This document shows positions 42,331-51,850 of a stretch of DNA of 64,000 nt, one piece after another. Under the pieces are notes generated by a model. That model ran no database searches and was not told the origin of the DNA. It saw only the letters and a list, made by a program, of their open reading frames with translations. The stretch's first letter is position 1. Each line of letters starts with the position of its first letter. The DNA is taken from assembly GCA_022494885.1 (NCBI GenBank), contig JAGVSM010002778.1, positions 1-64,000 of the forward strand, read 5' to 3'. Position numbers and translations under genes: made by a program. The DNA comes from Micrasema longulum (lineage: Eukaryota > Arthropoda > Insecta > Trichoptera > Brachycentridae).

Positions 42331-43079
42331 TATATAATTATTAAAATTACAACAATGGAAATGGGGAACTTGAATCCCAACCGCTTATGCGTTCTGTAGC
42401 TGTAAAGCGTGTTGGGATGCTTATTGTACAGCACAAAATGGCGCTATATAAATGATATTTAAATATATGAATAAACTACTGTTATCAAGCGGAGGCAATT
42501 CGTTTGGCTGAGCCATATATTACGGATGCCTCTTGAGAGCCTTAACCACGCTTGCTTTCTTTACAACGCATCATGTCTTTATATGTAGTATATATTTATT
42601 TATACAAACGAAAAAAAATAAATCATTTTTCCTTTCGAAATAAAATACGTCAGCACTAAGTAAGGTTTTTACAAAAATCTCTTCTTTATTTTGGCTTAAT
42701 CATATTTTGTGAAATAAAGAGAATTTAAAAATATTTTTTAAAGCAAGATTTATTAGAAGTTCTCGAAGGTTTGATAAATTGTCTTGCCTTTGGTCAAGAA
42801 CGAGGGTCCACGAGGTCGCCGCTATAATTAATGACAACCAAATCAGCAGAAACCGTACGAAGATAAATCCACTAATCTACATTATACTAAAAACACCCCT
42901 TCTTTGAATCCTTTCCACGGCTAGGCTTTGAATCCTTACTGACATCCAAAATATTTATATTATTTTTAAAAGTAAAATAATACCTAACAATATATTGAAA
43001 AAATATTTGTACATTAGTAGTTACAGAATTTTTCATTTTTTAAAATGTTTTCTATCTTTGTTGAAATATCGTCAAAATA
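42331..43079. other. unassigned
   Basis: No gene or repeat that I can place. Confidence 0.25.
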
Positions 43080-43570
43080 TTAACAGTGAAATGGATTTAG
43101 TAATTGTATTTTCGAAATCAATATGGATATTGTGGAAAAATGTTTTCGTTCATATTAAAAAAAAAAATGCTAAAAATATGTCTCCATAAAAACGCTTTAT
43201 GTTTGGCCTTGACAATTATGACGTCAAGATTCGTGATGACGTTATATTTAAGTTCAAACGGTTATAAACAAAGTTTAAAAAACTATATTACGTTTCAAGT
43301 TCTCTTTCGCTTCATCTCCGTCAGTTCAGCCATTTGAACCGTTGACGGTAAGTAAACCGTAAATTTTCCACAACTCTTTTATCATTGGTTGATGCATACG
43401 AACTAGTGACGTCATTCAAAGTAGTTCGTTTTTATTAAAATATTTTTTATGTTTTTATGTACATTTTCAAGAAAGTTCGCCGTAATTTTTACTACACGTC
43501 AGAAAACATTTTTGTATTCAATTTCCCGTAGGACTGAAGTTCCTTATCATCCGATTCAAAAGAAAAGTAG
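43080..43570 (+). repeat. family F, longest copy
   Basis: 5' part (GAAATGGATTTAGTAATTG, TTGGCCTTGACAATTATGAC) matches 22640-22905 inverted. The 3' part (TTTATCATTGGTTGATGC, GAACTAGTGACGTCATTC, CCCGTAGGACTGAAGTTCC) matches 20440, 33430 and 51235. Two TGACGTCA palindromes are at 43219-43226 and 43407-43414. Confidence 0.7.
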
Positions 43571-44324
43571 TAGATTCAAATTTGGGTTCATTATTTATTC
43601 CGGATAATTTTTACAGCGTCATTTTTGTAGAAAATCACCACAAGGGCGCTGTACAATAAACATCCGAACACGTCTGAGCGCATAGGCGGTCAGGATATGA
43701 GTTCCCTGTTTCCAATAGATTATTTTTATTCTAATAACATGTAGGGGCTAGATTAAAACATGTTTTTCAGATAAAAACGGCTACAATCTAGCCCCCATTT
43801 ACATTTTACAAACAAACACGCCACAGATAGAATCTAGATTACAGCATATCCCGCAGCTGAAGATTGCATGGACAGCTAGGAATCTAGACTCTATTTAGCC
43901 TAGTTTGATTTAATATAAAAGTTTAGAGAACCCCGTTTCAAATTACTATAAATGTCTTGATTAATCGTCTAAATCACAAAAATCCCTCTCGACGACCATT
44001 TCAAAATAGGGCATATTTTACTTTGCATGACCTCAATATTCTCAGAATCCATCCACGTTATTCATAAATGATTCACGATAAGATTTATCAGAAAGTAAAA
44101 ATTAACTGATTCATATTTTACCAAAATTGAGAATGTGTCGGAATTTCTAGGAATGAAATGTAAACTGTTCTCTTTCTCAGAAATATAATTACTATGAAAA
44201 AATATCAAAAGCGGAATTTCAAAAATTGTATTATTTTGTCGCGCTGTGTTTTTAGTTTTGCTTTGATTAATTAAAGAATTTCATGAAATCAGCTATTTTT
44301 TTTAATACACTTATGATACTGTTT
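43571..44324. other. unassigned, small inverted repeat
   Basis: GGGGCTAGATT (43745-43755) and AATCTAGCCCC (43787-43797) are an 11-bp perfect inverted pair, with further CTAGATT-type words at 43840-43890. No gene. Confidence 0.4.
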
Positions 44325-44710
44325 TCAGGGTTAATACTCTTTCTTTACTGTGCGAAAAACATCTGCGCGTTACAGAAAAAGTGAATACCGATAGCCATTG
44401 CTTCAATTATTTATAGTCAAAGTCAAATATTATAATCTTTCAAAACCATTAGCTCATGCTCGCAGCGCGGGCGAAAAAACCACCCTTGACGAAAGTCGGA
44501 GAGCCACTAACTGGCGTCTGGGAGAATTACTAGAAACTATGGCGTCCGCGCGTATGACGCGTGAAATTGTCCCTCTCGCTCCCGAATATACCTGTATTAT
44601 CGAGAGTGACACATAAAGAGTGTGTGAGACAATTATATATTGGGTTACTTTTTTACTTCGTACTTGGCAACATGCGACACATTGATAAACCTTCTATTGT
44701 ATTGGTAATA
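44325..44710 (+). repeat. family G, second copy
   Basis: ATCTGCGCGTTACAG, CATGCTCGCAGCGC, GACGCGTGAAATTGTCC and CGACACATTGATAAACC follow the 10641-11160 copy in order. The foldable segment is 44566-44633, inner stem CTCTCG/CGAGAG. Confidence 0.55.
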
Positions 44711-45000
44711 ATCGTAACGTACCTCCAATTTTCGATCAAATGCATTTTGTTCTTTTAACCGATACTTAAATGTAAAACGGAAGAAAACCGAAAATCTTAA
44801 CCCATAATTTATTATGTGACACAATGTGTACTAGGTACACGCAACCGGGAAGGGAGGTTTGATGATAAATACATTTTCCAACTTTTTGGAATTAAAAGTC
44901 GCCGTTCTGTCACCTGAAATATCGCAATGGTAAAAAATTCCACCACTGTGCTTAGGCGTAACTTTAAACCAGATTTATAAATAAAGTCCCTATTATTATA

Positions 45001-45809
45001 CAGGGTGGGCCTTAACTGTATGCCAGTGTCAATTGACAAAAAATAAATCATTGTAGAACTTAGAAATATTTTATTCATATTCTCAGAAACTACAATAATT
45101 GGAAATTTTAATGATATCTATGTTTTAAAATCTGTATTGTCCAAGTGAATTCCACCAGCTTGATGAAATTGTTTAAGGCGGATTTGCAAATTCTCAAAAA
45201 CAGGTTGACAAGTTGCCTGCGGGATGACATTAATTTCTGGTACAATGTTTTGTTTAAACTGATTTATTGTTGTTGGATTGTCTTCATAGACTCTTGATTT
45301 TAAGTATTCCCACAATAAATAATCACGCGAACTGAGATCAGGGCTCCGCGGTGGCGACTCAATGTCTCCTCCTCGTGAAGTGAGTTTCTCGGGGAACATC
45401 TCCTTCAAACGGTCAAAGATCGGTATCATTCGGCTTCAACTCTTGCGTCGGTTAAATTAGATAGGCTTTTTGATGTAAATCGTTGCGTAAAATTATTTGT
45501 AAAGTGGTTCTCTTGTTGTTTAATGCTTCGCTTCTCTTGCGAGTCGATTATTGTGGATTTTTCCTTACTGATTCACTAACTCGCTGAGTAACTTCTGGTA
45601 CCCTCGCTGACTTCGAGTGGCCTTCATTCATTATTCTTACCGGTCAACCGGTTGTCTCGAACATGTTGATCCGTTTCCGTGAATGGCTCCATGGCGCTTA
45701 AAAATTCCATGAAATAGCGCGTTTAACGCTACCCTCCGCACCTCGCCCACTCTACGTATTATTGAAAAAATAACGAAATAAACTGCGAACACAGTTAAGG
45801 CCCATCCTG
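45001..45809 (-). mobile_element. mariner/Tc1-like element, internally deleted
   Basis: Terminal inverted repeats CAGGGTGGGCCTTAACTGT (45001-45019) and the complement of CAGGATGGGCCTTAACTGT (45791-45809), one mismatch in 19. TA is present on both sides (44999-45000, 45810-45811), the expected target duplication. At 809 bp it is shorter than intact members, and the catalytic start is missing. Confidence 0.9.
45118..45429 (-). pseudogene. mariner-type transposase C-terminal fragment
   Basis: Open for 103 codons: RLKEMFPEKLTSRGGDIESP, PRSPDLSSRDYLLWEYLKSR, VYEDNPTTINQFKQNI, then RLKQFHQAGGIHL. PxRSPDLxxxDYxLW is the block with the last catalytic Asp of the IS630-Tc1-mariner DDE/D transposases seen in many insects; GGIHLDN is the usual end. 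Upstream of 45430 the frame is broken and the earlier catalytic residues are not found, so no activity is expected. The region 45640-45780 may be left-over N-terminal coding sequence. Confidence 0.85.
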
Positions 45810-45894
45810 TACTTAAATATTTTCTTCTGGTTATCAAAATAGTCTTTAGATCGGTTATGTGTTAGCTGTGCACTGTAGAATAACAGACAATGTT

Positions 45895-45960
45895 TGGTCC
45901 AGGGCTGGTATTCTGAACGCTCTTGCAGGGGTAAAAAACACTGCTAGCGCGTTATTTAAA
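45895..45960 (+). repeat. half of a hairpin MITE
   Basis: CAGGGCTGGTATTCTGAACG, CTCTTGCAGGGGTAAAAAAC resembles one arm of the MITE at 35235-35357. Confidence 0.45.
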
Positions 45961-46014
45961 TAAACTAATAATAATTTAATAAACCCTTAAAAAAATCGGA
46001 AACTGTCATATGTC

Positions 46015-46725
46015 TATATATGAGTTTGATTCGCAGTAATCTTGAGTATGCCTCATGCGTATGGAGTCCGCAATATCAAAATTATATAAATTCAATAGAA
46101 TCTGTTCAAAAAAAGTTCTTAAAGTATCTTTTGTATAAGTTCCAAATTTCTAACCCACGCCCACGTTCAAATTCAAATTACGAGCTACTTCTAACTCTTT
46201 TCCATTTTAATTCTCTAATAAAACGCCGCGTTGTTTTCGATATAAAATTTCTGTATAAAATATTAAAATTCAAAGTAGACACTAACCTCCTAAATAAAAC
46301 ACAAATAAATGCGGGATCGAGAACAAATAAATCGGGAAATATTTAAACTGCCTTTGTTTTCAACTAATGCTACATACCACACATCTATGGCCCGCATGTG
46401 TCAGGAATATAATATATACTGCCGAAACAATAAAATTGTCATTTTTCATGATACTCTCTCAGCTTTTGCGAACAATCTCTTAGGAATAAATTTTATTCAA
46501 TAAGTGCACACGTACAACTTTTTTTTTATTGCATTGTATCCTGTATAAAAAAAAATATTAAAAAATATGTATTACAACTTAATGTATAAATCTATTTTGT
46601 GTAATTCTATAATTGAAGATATATATGCATGTTAAATTGTATCAACGAATGCTTTCAAATTGTATGTTTTCTAGTTTGTATCTTTGTTGAATTACCTTAT
46701 AAAATAAAATAAAAATAAAAATAAT
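46015..46725 (+). mobile_element. LINE 3' end, reverse transcriptase C-terminus
   Basis: The plus frame 46020-46346 reads SLIRSNLEYASCVWSPQYQN, then INSIESVQKKFLKYLLYKF, SLIKRRVVFDIKFLYKILKF. This is the LEYAxxVWSP and IExVQKKFLKY motifs, then RR..D..FLYK..K, of a CR1/Jockey-type polymerase tail. A frameshift near 46310-46330 passes to a second frame with KLPLFSTNATYHTSMARM and AFANNLLGINFIQ, ending at 46503. The 3' UTR ends AAAATAAAATAAAAATAAAA (46701-46720). It is the same family as the minus copy at 31655-33060. Confidence 0.85.
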
Positions 46726-46833
46726 TTACGTAGGTACTGCTTACGCACTCGCAAAGCGTTGTCTTTCCTCGTGATAGTGCAAAGAATACCAAGCCAACTG
46801 TATTTGAATATACTGTTTTTGTAAATTAAAATA

Positions 46834-47081
46834 TAAAGCTAGGGTTTCCTAGGACAGCGGTGCCCGTATTTTAACGGCCGTAGTGAACGGTGATGCAGTG
46901 GACAGCCGTCGTAAAGGTGATTAGAGAGTGGTTTCCTAGGAAAACGGTGTTAAATGGTGTTAATAACAACGTTTTCCTAGAAAACCACACTCTAGTCACC
47001 TTTACGACGGCTGTCCACTGCATCACCGTTCACTAGGCCCGTTAAAATACGGGCACCGCTGTCCTAGGAAACCTAGCTTTA
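46834..47081. mobile_element. 248-bp near-perfect hairpin MITE
   Basis: Arms of about 110 bp: TAAAGCTAGGGTTTCCTAGG ... GGTGATGCAGTGGACAGCCG ... TAGAGAGTGGTTTCCTAG, with the complement on the right ending CCTAGGAAACCTAGCTTTA (47063-47081). The centre is near 46957. Few mismatches separate the arms, so it is young or under correction. The outer end is shared with the 1.2 kb element at 132-1333. Confidence 0.9.
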
Positions 47082-47082
47082 G

Positions 47083-47838
47083 ATGTTCAGAATTATTTTT
47101 TGGGGAAACTCTACAAATGTTCAGGATGTTTTTAAAATTGAAACAAGATGTTTTAGGACAATGGTGAATGCTGATTACCTGTTAAAATGTGGGCCAATTT
47201 TTATTAGAATATATTTATTAACAGTGACGGGTATTTATATAATGGATCTGTGTCTTACTGTTAAATCAGATCCCAGAACATTTTGGTCTAGATAAATTGG
47301 AATTTAGGAGACAGATTTTAGACTTGATATATTTTTATAAAATAATTAATTACAATGTTGGTTCTAAATTTTGTTTAGAGAATGTACCCCTAAATGTCCC
47401 CAGTCAAGGATTGAGATCGTACACATCATTTTATCTTCCAACATTCAATAATAATATCCCTAACTTTAATGCATTATCACTTATGTTAAGATTGTAGAAA
47501 GTAATGCTGATATTGATATCTCTAACGATACATTAAATAATTATTGGAAAACTGTAACGCAATTTATAAAATCAAATAGTCACTTATGTTAGTTGGGTAA
47601 AATAATTTGTAATAACGTGTCAGTAATAATTTATTGTAATTACTTTTATAGCAATCAAAGAATTCAATTAAGCTGGCCAATTTAAAAAACGTCTAGTATA
47701 AACTTTTTTATCTTTATTTGTGAATGCTCTGTTCACATATAATTGATGAACAATATCTCAAATGACAAATTGTGATTATTATACCAATGTCATATGTATT
47801 GTTTGTGAACCAAAATAATTAAAATAAAATAAAAATTA
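47083..47838 (+). mobile_element. LINE 3' end, apparently chimeric
   Basis: 47083-47295 reads IFWGNSTNVQDVFKIETRCF, RTMVNADYLLKCGPIF and LTVTGIYIMDLCL, the segment WGNSxxVxxVFKIQKR of a CR1-type polymerase. From 47297 the next frame reads LEFRRQILDLIYFYKIINYN, then NVPSQGLRSYTSFYLPTFNN, the more C-terminal part. Some residues between the two parts seem missing, so a deletion or a junction of two elements lies near 47296. The tail AAAATAAAATAAAAATTAAG is at about 47820-47839. It begins directly at the edge of the MITE. Confidence 0.65.
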
Positions 47839-48135
47839 AGTTCTGAATATTAGCACATAGGAAAAAAGCCACTTTCATAATACTAGGAATACAAGTAAAT
47901 TAAAAATTCCATTGGTGAATCAATCATTTATACAAAGCGGGGCCCGTATGCATGGCAGTAAAAATTTATAATAAGCTTTTGAAAAAATTAAGGAAATAAA
48001 CTGTGTTAAAAAGTTTGCAGGAGTGTTAAAAGTGTTTCAAATAAATAAATGTTTCTTTACTATAAATAAATATTATTAAGATGTAAAAGAATATATTATT
48101 GTTATCAAAAACATTTTTCACTTTGTGGTATGACA

Positions 48136-48475
48136 TTTTACACTTATTTGTTTATAAATTTGTATAAACCACTTATTATTATTTTTTTTTAAAGCCATTA
48201 ATCAAAAACTTCAAATAATAAATAATCAATTAAATTTAACTTCGAGTCCTCTTTTAAAACTATTCCCGTTATGATTTATTTTATCTTCTTTCTCTCTCTT
48301 TCTTTCAATTTTCTGTCTTTTTCATACAATATTTTATTATATAAATAGCAACGCGTGTAATTATAAGTTAGTTAAATTCCCGACGATGAGGTAGTAACCT
48401 CGAATCCGGTCGAAGTGTAATTAAAAAAAATAAATTAAGTCGTTTATACAAATTTATAAACAAATAAGTGTAAAA
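48136..48475. mobile_element. 340-bp element with perfect 34-bp inverted ends
   Basis: TTTTACACTTATTTGTTTAT (start of the left arm 48136-48169) has its exact reverse complement at 48442-48475, 34 bp without a mismatch. Inside is a hammerhead-like scrap at 48386-48415: CCGACGA, GAGGT AGTA ACCTC, GAAUC. The A-rich stretch after it (48421-48437) looks like a retroelement tail. It could be a MITE or a retro-insertion into a palindrome. Confidence 0.6.
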
Positions 48476-48539
48476 GAATACTAAAATAATAAAATAACTA
48501 AAATAAATTTAATATAAATAATGTAAGCAATAGACACCA

Positions 48540-48765
48540 AAATCTTGTATAACTTTTTAACTGTTTGTGTTTTCTAAACTTTTTTTTATTTTATTTTTCA
48601 TTATTGTATTTTTTATTTAGTTTTGGATGGACTGTAAGAAATTGCTAGTGGCAATAAGTCCACCATTTAACTATGTATACCTTTTTTATTATTTTTGTAT
48701 GTGTGATTGTATATTATGGTTAACAAAGATTTATTATTATTTTTATAAATATATCACTTTCAATA
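48540..48765 (+). mobile_element. LINE 3' UTR with conserved hairpin
   Basis: GTAAGAAATTGCTAGTGGCA, then ATAAGTCCACC: hairpin ATTGCT AGT GGCAAT at 48641-48655 followed by the RTCCACC version of the motif shared with 30824, 50089, 56145 and 19339. Tail near 48750. No polymerase residues could be read upstream. Confidence 0.5.
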
Positions 48766-48784
48766 GTTCCACTCATTAATGTGA

Positions 48785-48812
48785 TTTTTCTTTTGTTTCC
48801 AGGTAAGTGTCA
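48785..48812 (+). promoter_or_regulatory. recursive-splicing-type site (zero-length exon)
   Basis: A pyrimidine tract TTTTTCTTTTGTTTCC (48785-48800) leads into CAG|GTAAGT, with the junction at 48802/48803. A branch-like CTCATTAAT lies about 25 bases upstream. A 3' splice site fused to a perfect 5' splice site is the definition of a ratchet point in long insect introns. If real, this part of the window is intronic to a plus-strand gene. It could also be a chance string in T-rich DNA. Confidence 0.4.
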
Positions 48813-49290
48813 CTAGATGATACCTTTAAAGTGCATTTTACTGCAATTTGACAGACCCGCTTAAGTAGTAAGTATAACAATAAATAATCTAATAAAAATC
48901 CATAGAATTACAATAGTCATGAAACCGCGTACACGCATCAGACTGAAGCCAACTAAACTATTCATAAACGAGTTGTTTTACGTTTTTGCCATTGGTTACT
49001 CTAGATTATGGTATGAGAGCAAAATTTTTTTCATACAGTATAGATATTTACCATTCATCGTTTTGTTTTTTTGATAAATTGTTTACTGTGGGAAATTGAA
49101 CCATCCGTAAACCCCTAATAGCGCCCAGTTTTATCCGCTGTCTTTGGACGTACGGTATCCAAACATGATAACTATTTTTGAAAAACGCAAAAAGTACGAC
49201 ACAGAAATTTTTATTCTTAAACTAAAAAAAAAACAACAAAATGTATAGAAAAGTTGATTTGTGTTAGGAATATAACACATACGCTTACTT
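48813..49290. other. unassigned
   Basis: No gene or repeat that I can place. Confidence 0.25.
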
Positions 49291-49684
49291 ACAATATTTT
49301 GAGTTTGTCCAAGACATAAGACTGGATTTCGCCTCCTAGGGAGTCATCAAGATTAACATATTACAACAGGGATGAAGAATATTTTAGAGAAAGGAATATG
49401 GAAGTCTAGGCATTTACAGGGCATCTGTCATTGGCTGGTTTGAGTGGCTACTTTAAACACTGTGTAACATTCACAATTTCACCTGTGTTCGAACATCCAT
49501 ATTTCTTCCATCTGTTGATTTTAGTGAAGTTAAAGAGCTAAAATCTTTATTGTATTGTTGTCAAGAGGTTTATCTGATTGAATAATTTAACATAAAATAC
49601 TTGGCAAGGCCTGAAAACAATTTTTAAATTTTTAAACTTCTAGGATCAGTTTGCTTTATTACAATATTTTGAATTTGTCCAAAT
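49291..49684 (+). repeat. family P, A-B-A order
   Basis: Module A (ACAATATTTTGAGTTTGTCC, GGATTTCGCCTCCTAGGGAG), module B (ATTACAACAGGGATGAAGAA to GGCAAGGCCTGAAAACAATT), then the beginning of a second module A in the same orientation (ACAATATTTTGAATTTGTCC, 49661-49680). This direct A-B-A copy shows that A can flank B as a direct repeat. Confidence 0.85.
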
Positions 49685-50033
49685 ATATATATAACACTGG
49701 TCATAATTTGTTATGTTATGTTTATTGTTTAAAAATAAATAAACATTTTTTTTTATTAGACTATCAAACTAAGCGGAAAAATGTTTTATTTTATTTTTAT
49801 GTATCGTATCATCAGCGCTATGATTTGTTAATTTTTTTGTTATTTTAAAATTACTCCGCTTGTGACGTCACAAGTTCTTTACTGTGAGTTCGGCTAGTTG
49901 GTGGATTAGTTTCCCGAAAATCTATCGCAATACTCTATCACTCGTTCATTTTTATTGAAACATTTTTTTTCAACGTTTTCATGCATTCTTGAGAAACTTC
50001 GCGGTACAATTAAATGTTCTAATTTGATTTATT

Positions 50034-50245
50034 TATTTATTTGACTCTTTATATACATATACAATATATATACATATAAGGGCGGGCATATTGCCTTAAG
50101 CCAATTTCTTCCTACCTACCCAAACCGTTCAGTTTGAGAAAATTATAAATACATGGACATATTGAATCTTACAATTTTATACAAAAATTAAAAACAAAAA
50201 TTAACAAAATAAAAACATGTAAAAAAAATATAAAAAATTCACTAA
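50034..50245 (-). mobile_element. LINE 3' UTR insertion with conserved hairpin
   Basis: Matches 30660-30895 in reverse: on the minus strand CAAACTGAACGGTTTGGGTA, GGTAGGAAGAAATTGGCTTA and AGGCAATATGCCCGCCC. The hairpin is at 50089-50104. The tail complement is TTATTTATTTATTTGAC at 50030-50046. The insertion is only the 3' UTR. Confidence 0.75.
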
Positions 50246-50277
50246 TTTTGACCGGGTGTAAAAAAAAATGCATTCAA

Positions 50278-50890
50278 TTTATTTATTTATACTTTTAAAT
50301 TGTTTGCATTATTTTTTATACAGAATAATGTTCCCTCACTGGGGTGTCCCGTGCCGAGGGAAACATTTTACAAAATGCGACACATGCCTTAGATTAGCTA
50401 TTTAACAAAGTTAACATAATAATAACAATAAAAAAAATGTAATTTATCCAATTAACTTAATTATCATTAACATAATAAACAATAAAAAACTAAAATATAC
50501 ATAAAAAACATAACCAGTATATATACACCAATAGAACAAATTTCCTAAACAGTACACACATTTTACCTATTTGGCTTGATCCACTCATCGACCCGTGTGC
50601 AACCCACCTCCACTATCCATTTCTTAATAGCAATTTTATACTGTGAGAACTTACTAATTGTCCTTATGGGTAATGGAAGTAGATTGTACATTTTAACCGA
50701 GTAGTAGGCCAATCCTCTTTAACCGAAGGATGTATTTATTTTTTTGCAGCATCAGGGTGGAGTATCTAGTAACTCTTGTATTTGTAACGGAAAGTAAAGA
50801 ATAATGTTAACGTGCGCACATTAACACAATTTTTATATAAAGTTGTTTTATATATTTTACATTAAGATTTTCAAATACACCGAGGGAGCG
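50278..50890 (-). mobile_element. LINE 3' end insertion with terminal hairpin
   Basis: Minus strand: YYSVKMYNLLPLPIRTISKF, then QYKIAIKKWIVEVGCTRVDE, the NxLP ... F+xxLKxWL-type end of a LINE polymerase, stop near 50568. The 3' UTR hairpin is at 50330-50364 (GTTTCCCTC/GAGGGAAC with one unpaired base). Tail complement at 50278-50290. Confidence 0.65.
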
Positions 50891-50960
50891 AGTTCTGAAT
50901 TACCCGTAGCACTGAACTTTTTTATTAATTTTGAACCCTACTAATAGTTTTCTGTAACAT

Positions 50961-51234
50961 TTTATCGAGTAAAACAATATGACAGCTTGCTACTTGTCAA
51001 AAAGTTTGATCGACCGTATGTACCCATCAATCGATTTTCCATTAATATTATTGAACACCGAAATACGTCAAATATGGCGCTTTGTTCTCGTACTTCTGAC
51101 AATTAAATAAACTAAATTATAATGTGGTTTATTGTCATTTAGTAAGTTTGTTGATATGTTAATAAGCGATGCCAATTATTTACAAAATAATAAAAATTCT
51201 ATATAAGCATAAAAATAACTGGTTATAACGATAA
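50961..51234. other. unassigned
   Basis: No gene or repeat that I can place. Confidence 0.25.
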
Positions 51235-51440
51235 TAAAATGAGGAACTTCAGCCCTACTGGAAATTGGAAACAAAAAATGTTTTCTTGCGCGCCGTAAAA
51301 ATTAGAGCATTAAATTCTATGGCAAAGTTTCTTGAAAATGTACAAAAAAAATAATTTAAAAGATTTTAATAAATACGCAGTACTTTGATTGACGTCACTG
51401 GTTCATATAAACTAACCAATGGTATGATGGAAAGATATTT
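51235..51440 (-). repeat. family F copy, 3' part
   Basis: GAGGAACTTCAGCCCTACTG, GTAAAAATTAGAGCATTAAA, AAGTTTCTTGAAAATGTAC, GATTGACGTCACTGGTTC is the reverse complement of the family F 3' half. TGACGTCA at 51390-51397. Confidence 0.65.
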
Positions 51441-51544
51441 GATTATATTTTAAAGATATTTTAACGTTCAACCCTTATCTCATTACCTTTCTAATCCCCA
51501 ACACTACAAACATACCCCTAAATATTATTAAACTAATTTTAAAT

Positions 51545-51625
51545 TGGGTTACGGTCCCGTGTCTAGTGTCTCGGACTCACAGCTTAAAGTTCCGTGATTC
51601 GAATCCTACTCTACCCCAACAAAAA
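51545..51625 (+). repeat. SINE C 5' half
   Basis: TTGGGTTACGGTCCCGTGTC, TCGGACTCACAGC and TCCGTGATTCGAATCCTACT, then CTACCCCAAC, match SINE C at 28716-28913. The body is replaced by A-rich DNA. Confidence 0.7.
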
Positions 51626-51654
51626 ATCAAAATCATTATCAAAAAACAAAAAAG

Positions 51655-51850
51655 TTAGTGCATGTTCGGACATGGTGGTGTTTGCATCCCTTTTAAATCT
51701 GCATGTAATTTGTGTACTTTTTCTTTAATATTTTGCGTACTACGAAAATGGTAAAAGTGAAAGTGTATTTTAGTATTTGCATGTTGGTGTAGTGAGTGTC
51801 CTGACATAGAGACGGGTACGTCTCGAAACCGGTAACCGGCTTTGTTTGTA
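51655..51850 (+). mobile_element. PLE/retrozyme-like fragment
   Basis: TTTGCATGTTGGTGTAGTGA upstream of the hammerhead-like motif resembles TTTGCATGTTGGTTTAAGTG in the 31789-31995 insert. No protein is encoded. Confidence 0.45.
51801..51844 (+). ncRNA. hammerhead-ribozyme-like motif
   Basis: CUGACAU (two changes from CUGANGA), stem II GAGACG GGUA CGUCUC (6 perfect pairs), GAAAC (51825-51829), stem III CCGG UAA CCGG. The geometry (short stem III, open stem I) is as described for minimal hammerheads of PLEs. The core changes suggest loss of activity, although the helices are intact. Confidence 0.55.

Larger units (their letters stand above)
49790..50960 (+). repeat. family F copy split by two LINE insertions
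   Basis: 49790-50033: CCGCTTGTGACGTCACAAGT, GAAAATCTATCGCAATACTC, TAAATGTTCTAATTT. Then a LINE (minus), a short family F piece GACCGGGTGTAAAAAAAAAT at 50250, a second LINE (minus), and finally ACCCGTAGCACTGAACTTTT (50901-50920). The first LINE is flanked by CTAATTTGA/CTAATTTTGA. A TGACGTCA palindrome is at 49863-49870. Confidence 0.7.

Noticed and set aside
45637..45837. 66-codon minus frame as an intact gene next to mariner
   Set aside because: It overlaps the mariner end; the region is more likely broken transposase coding sequence.
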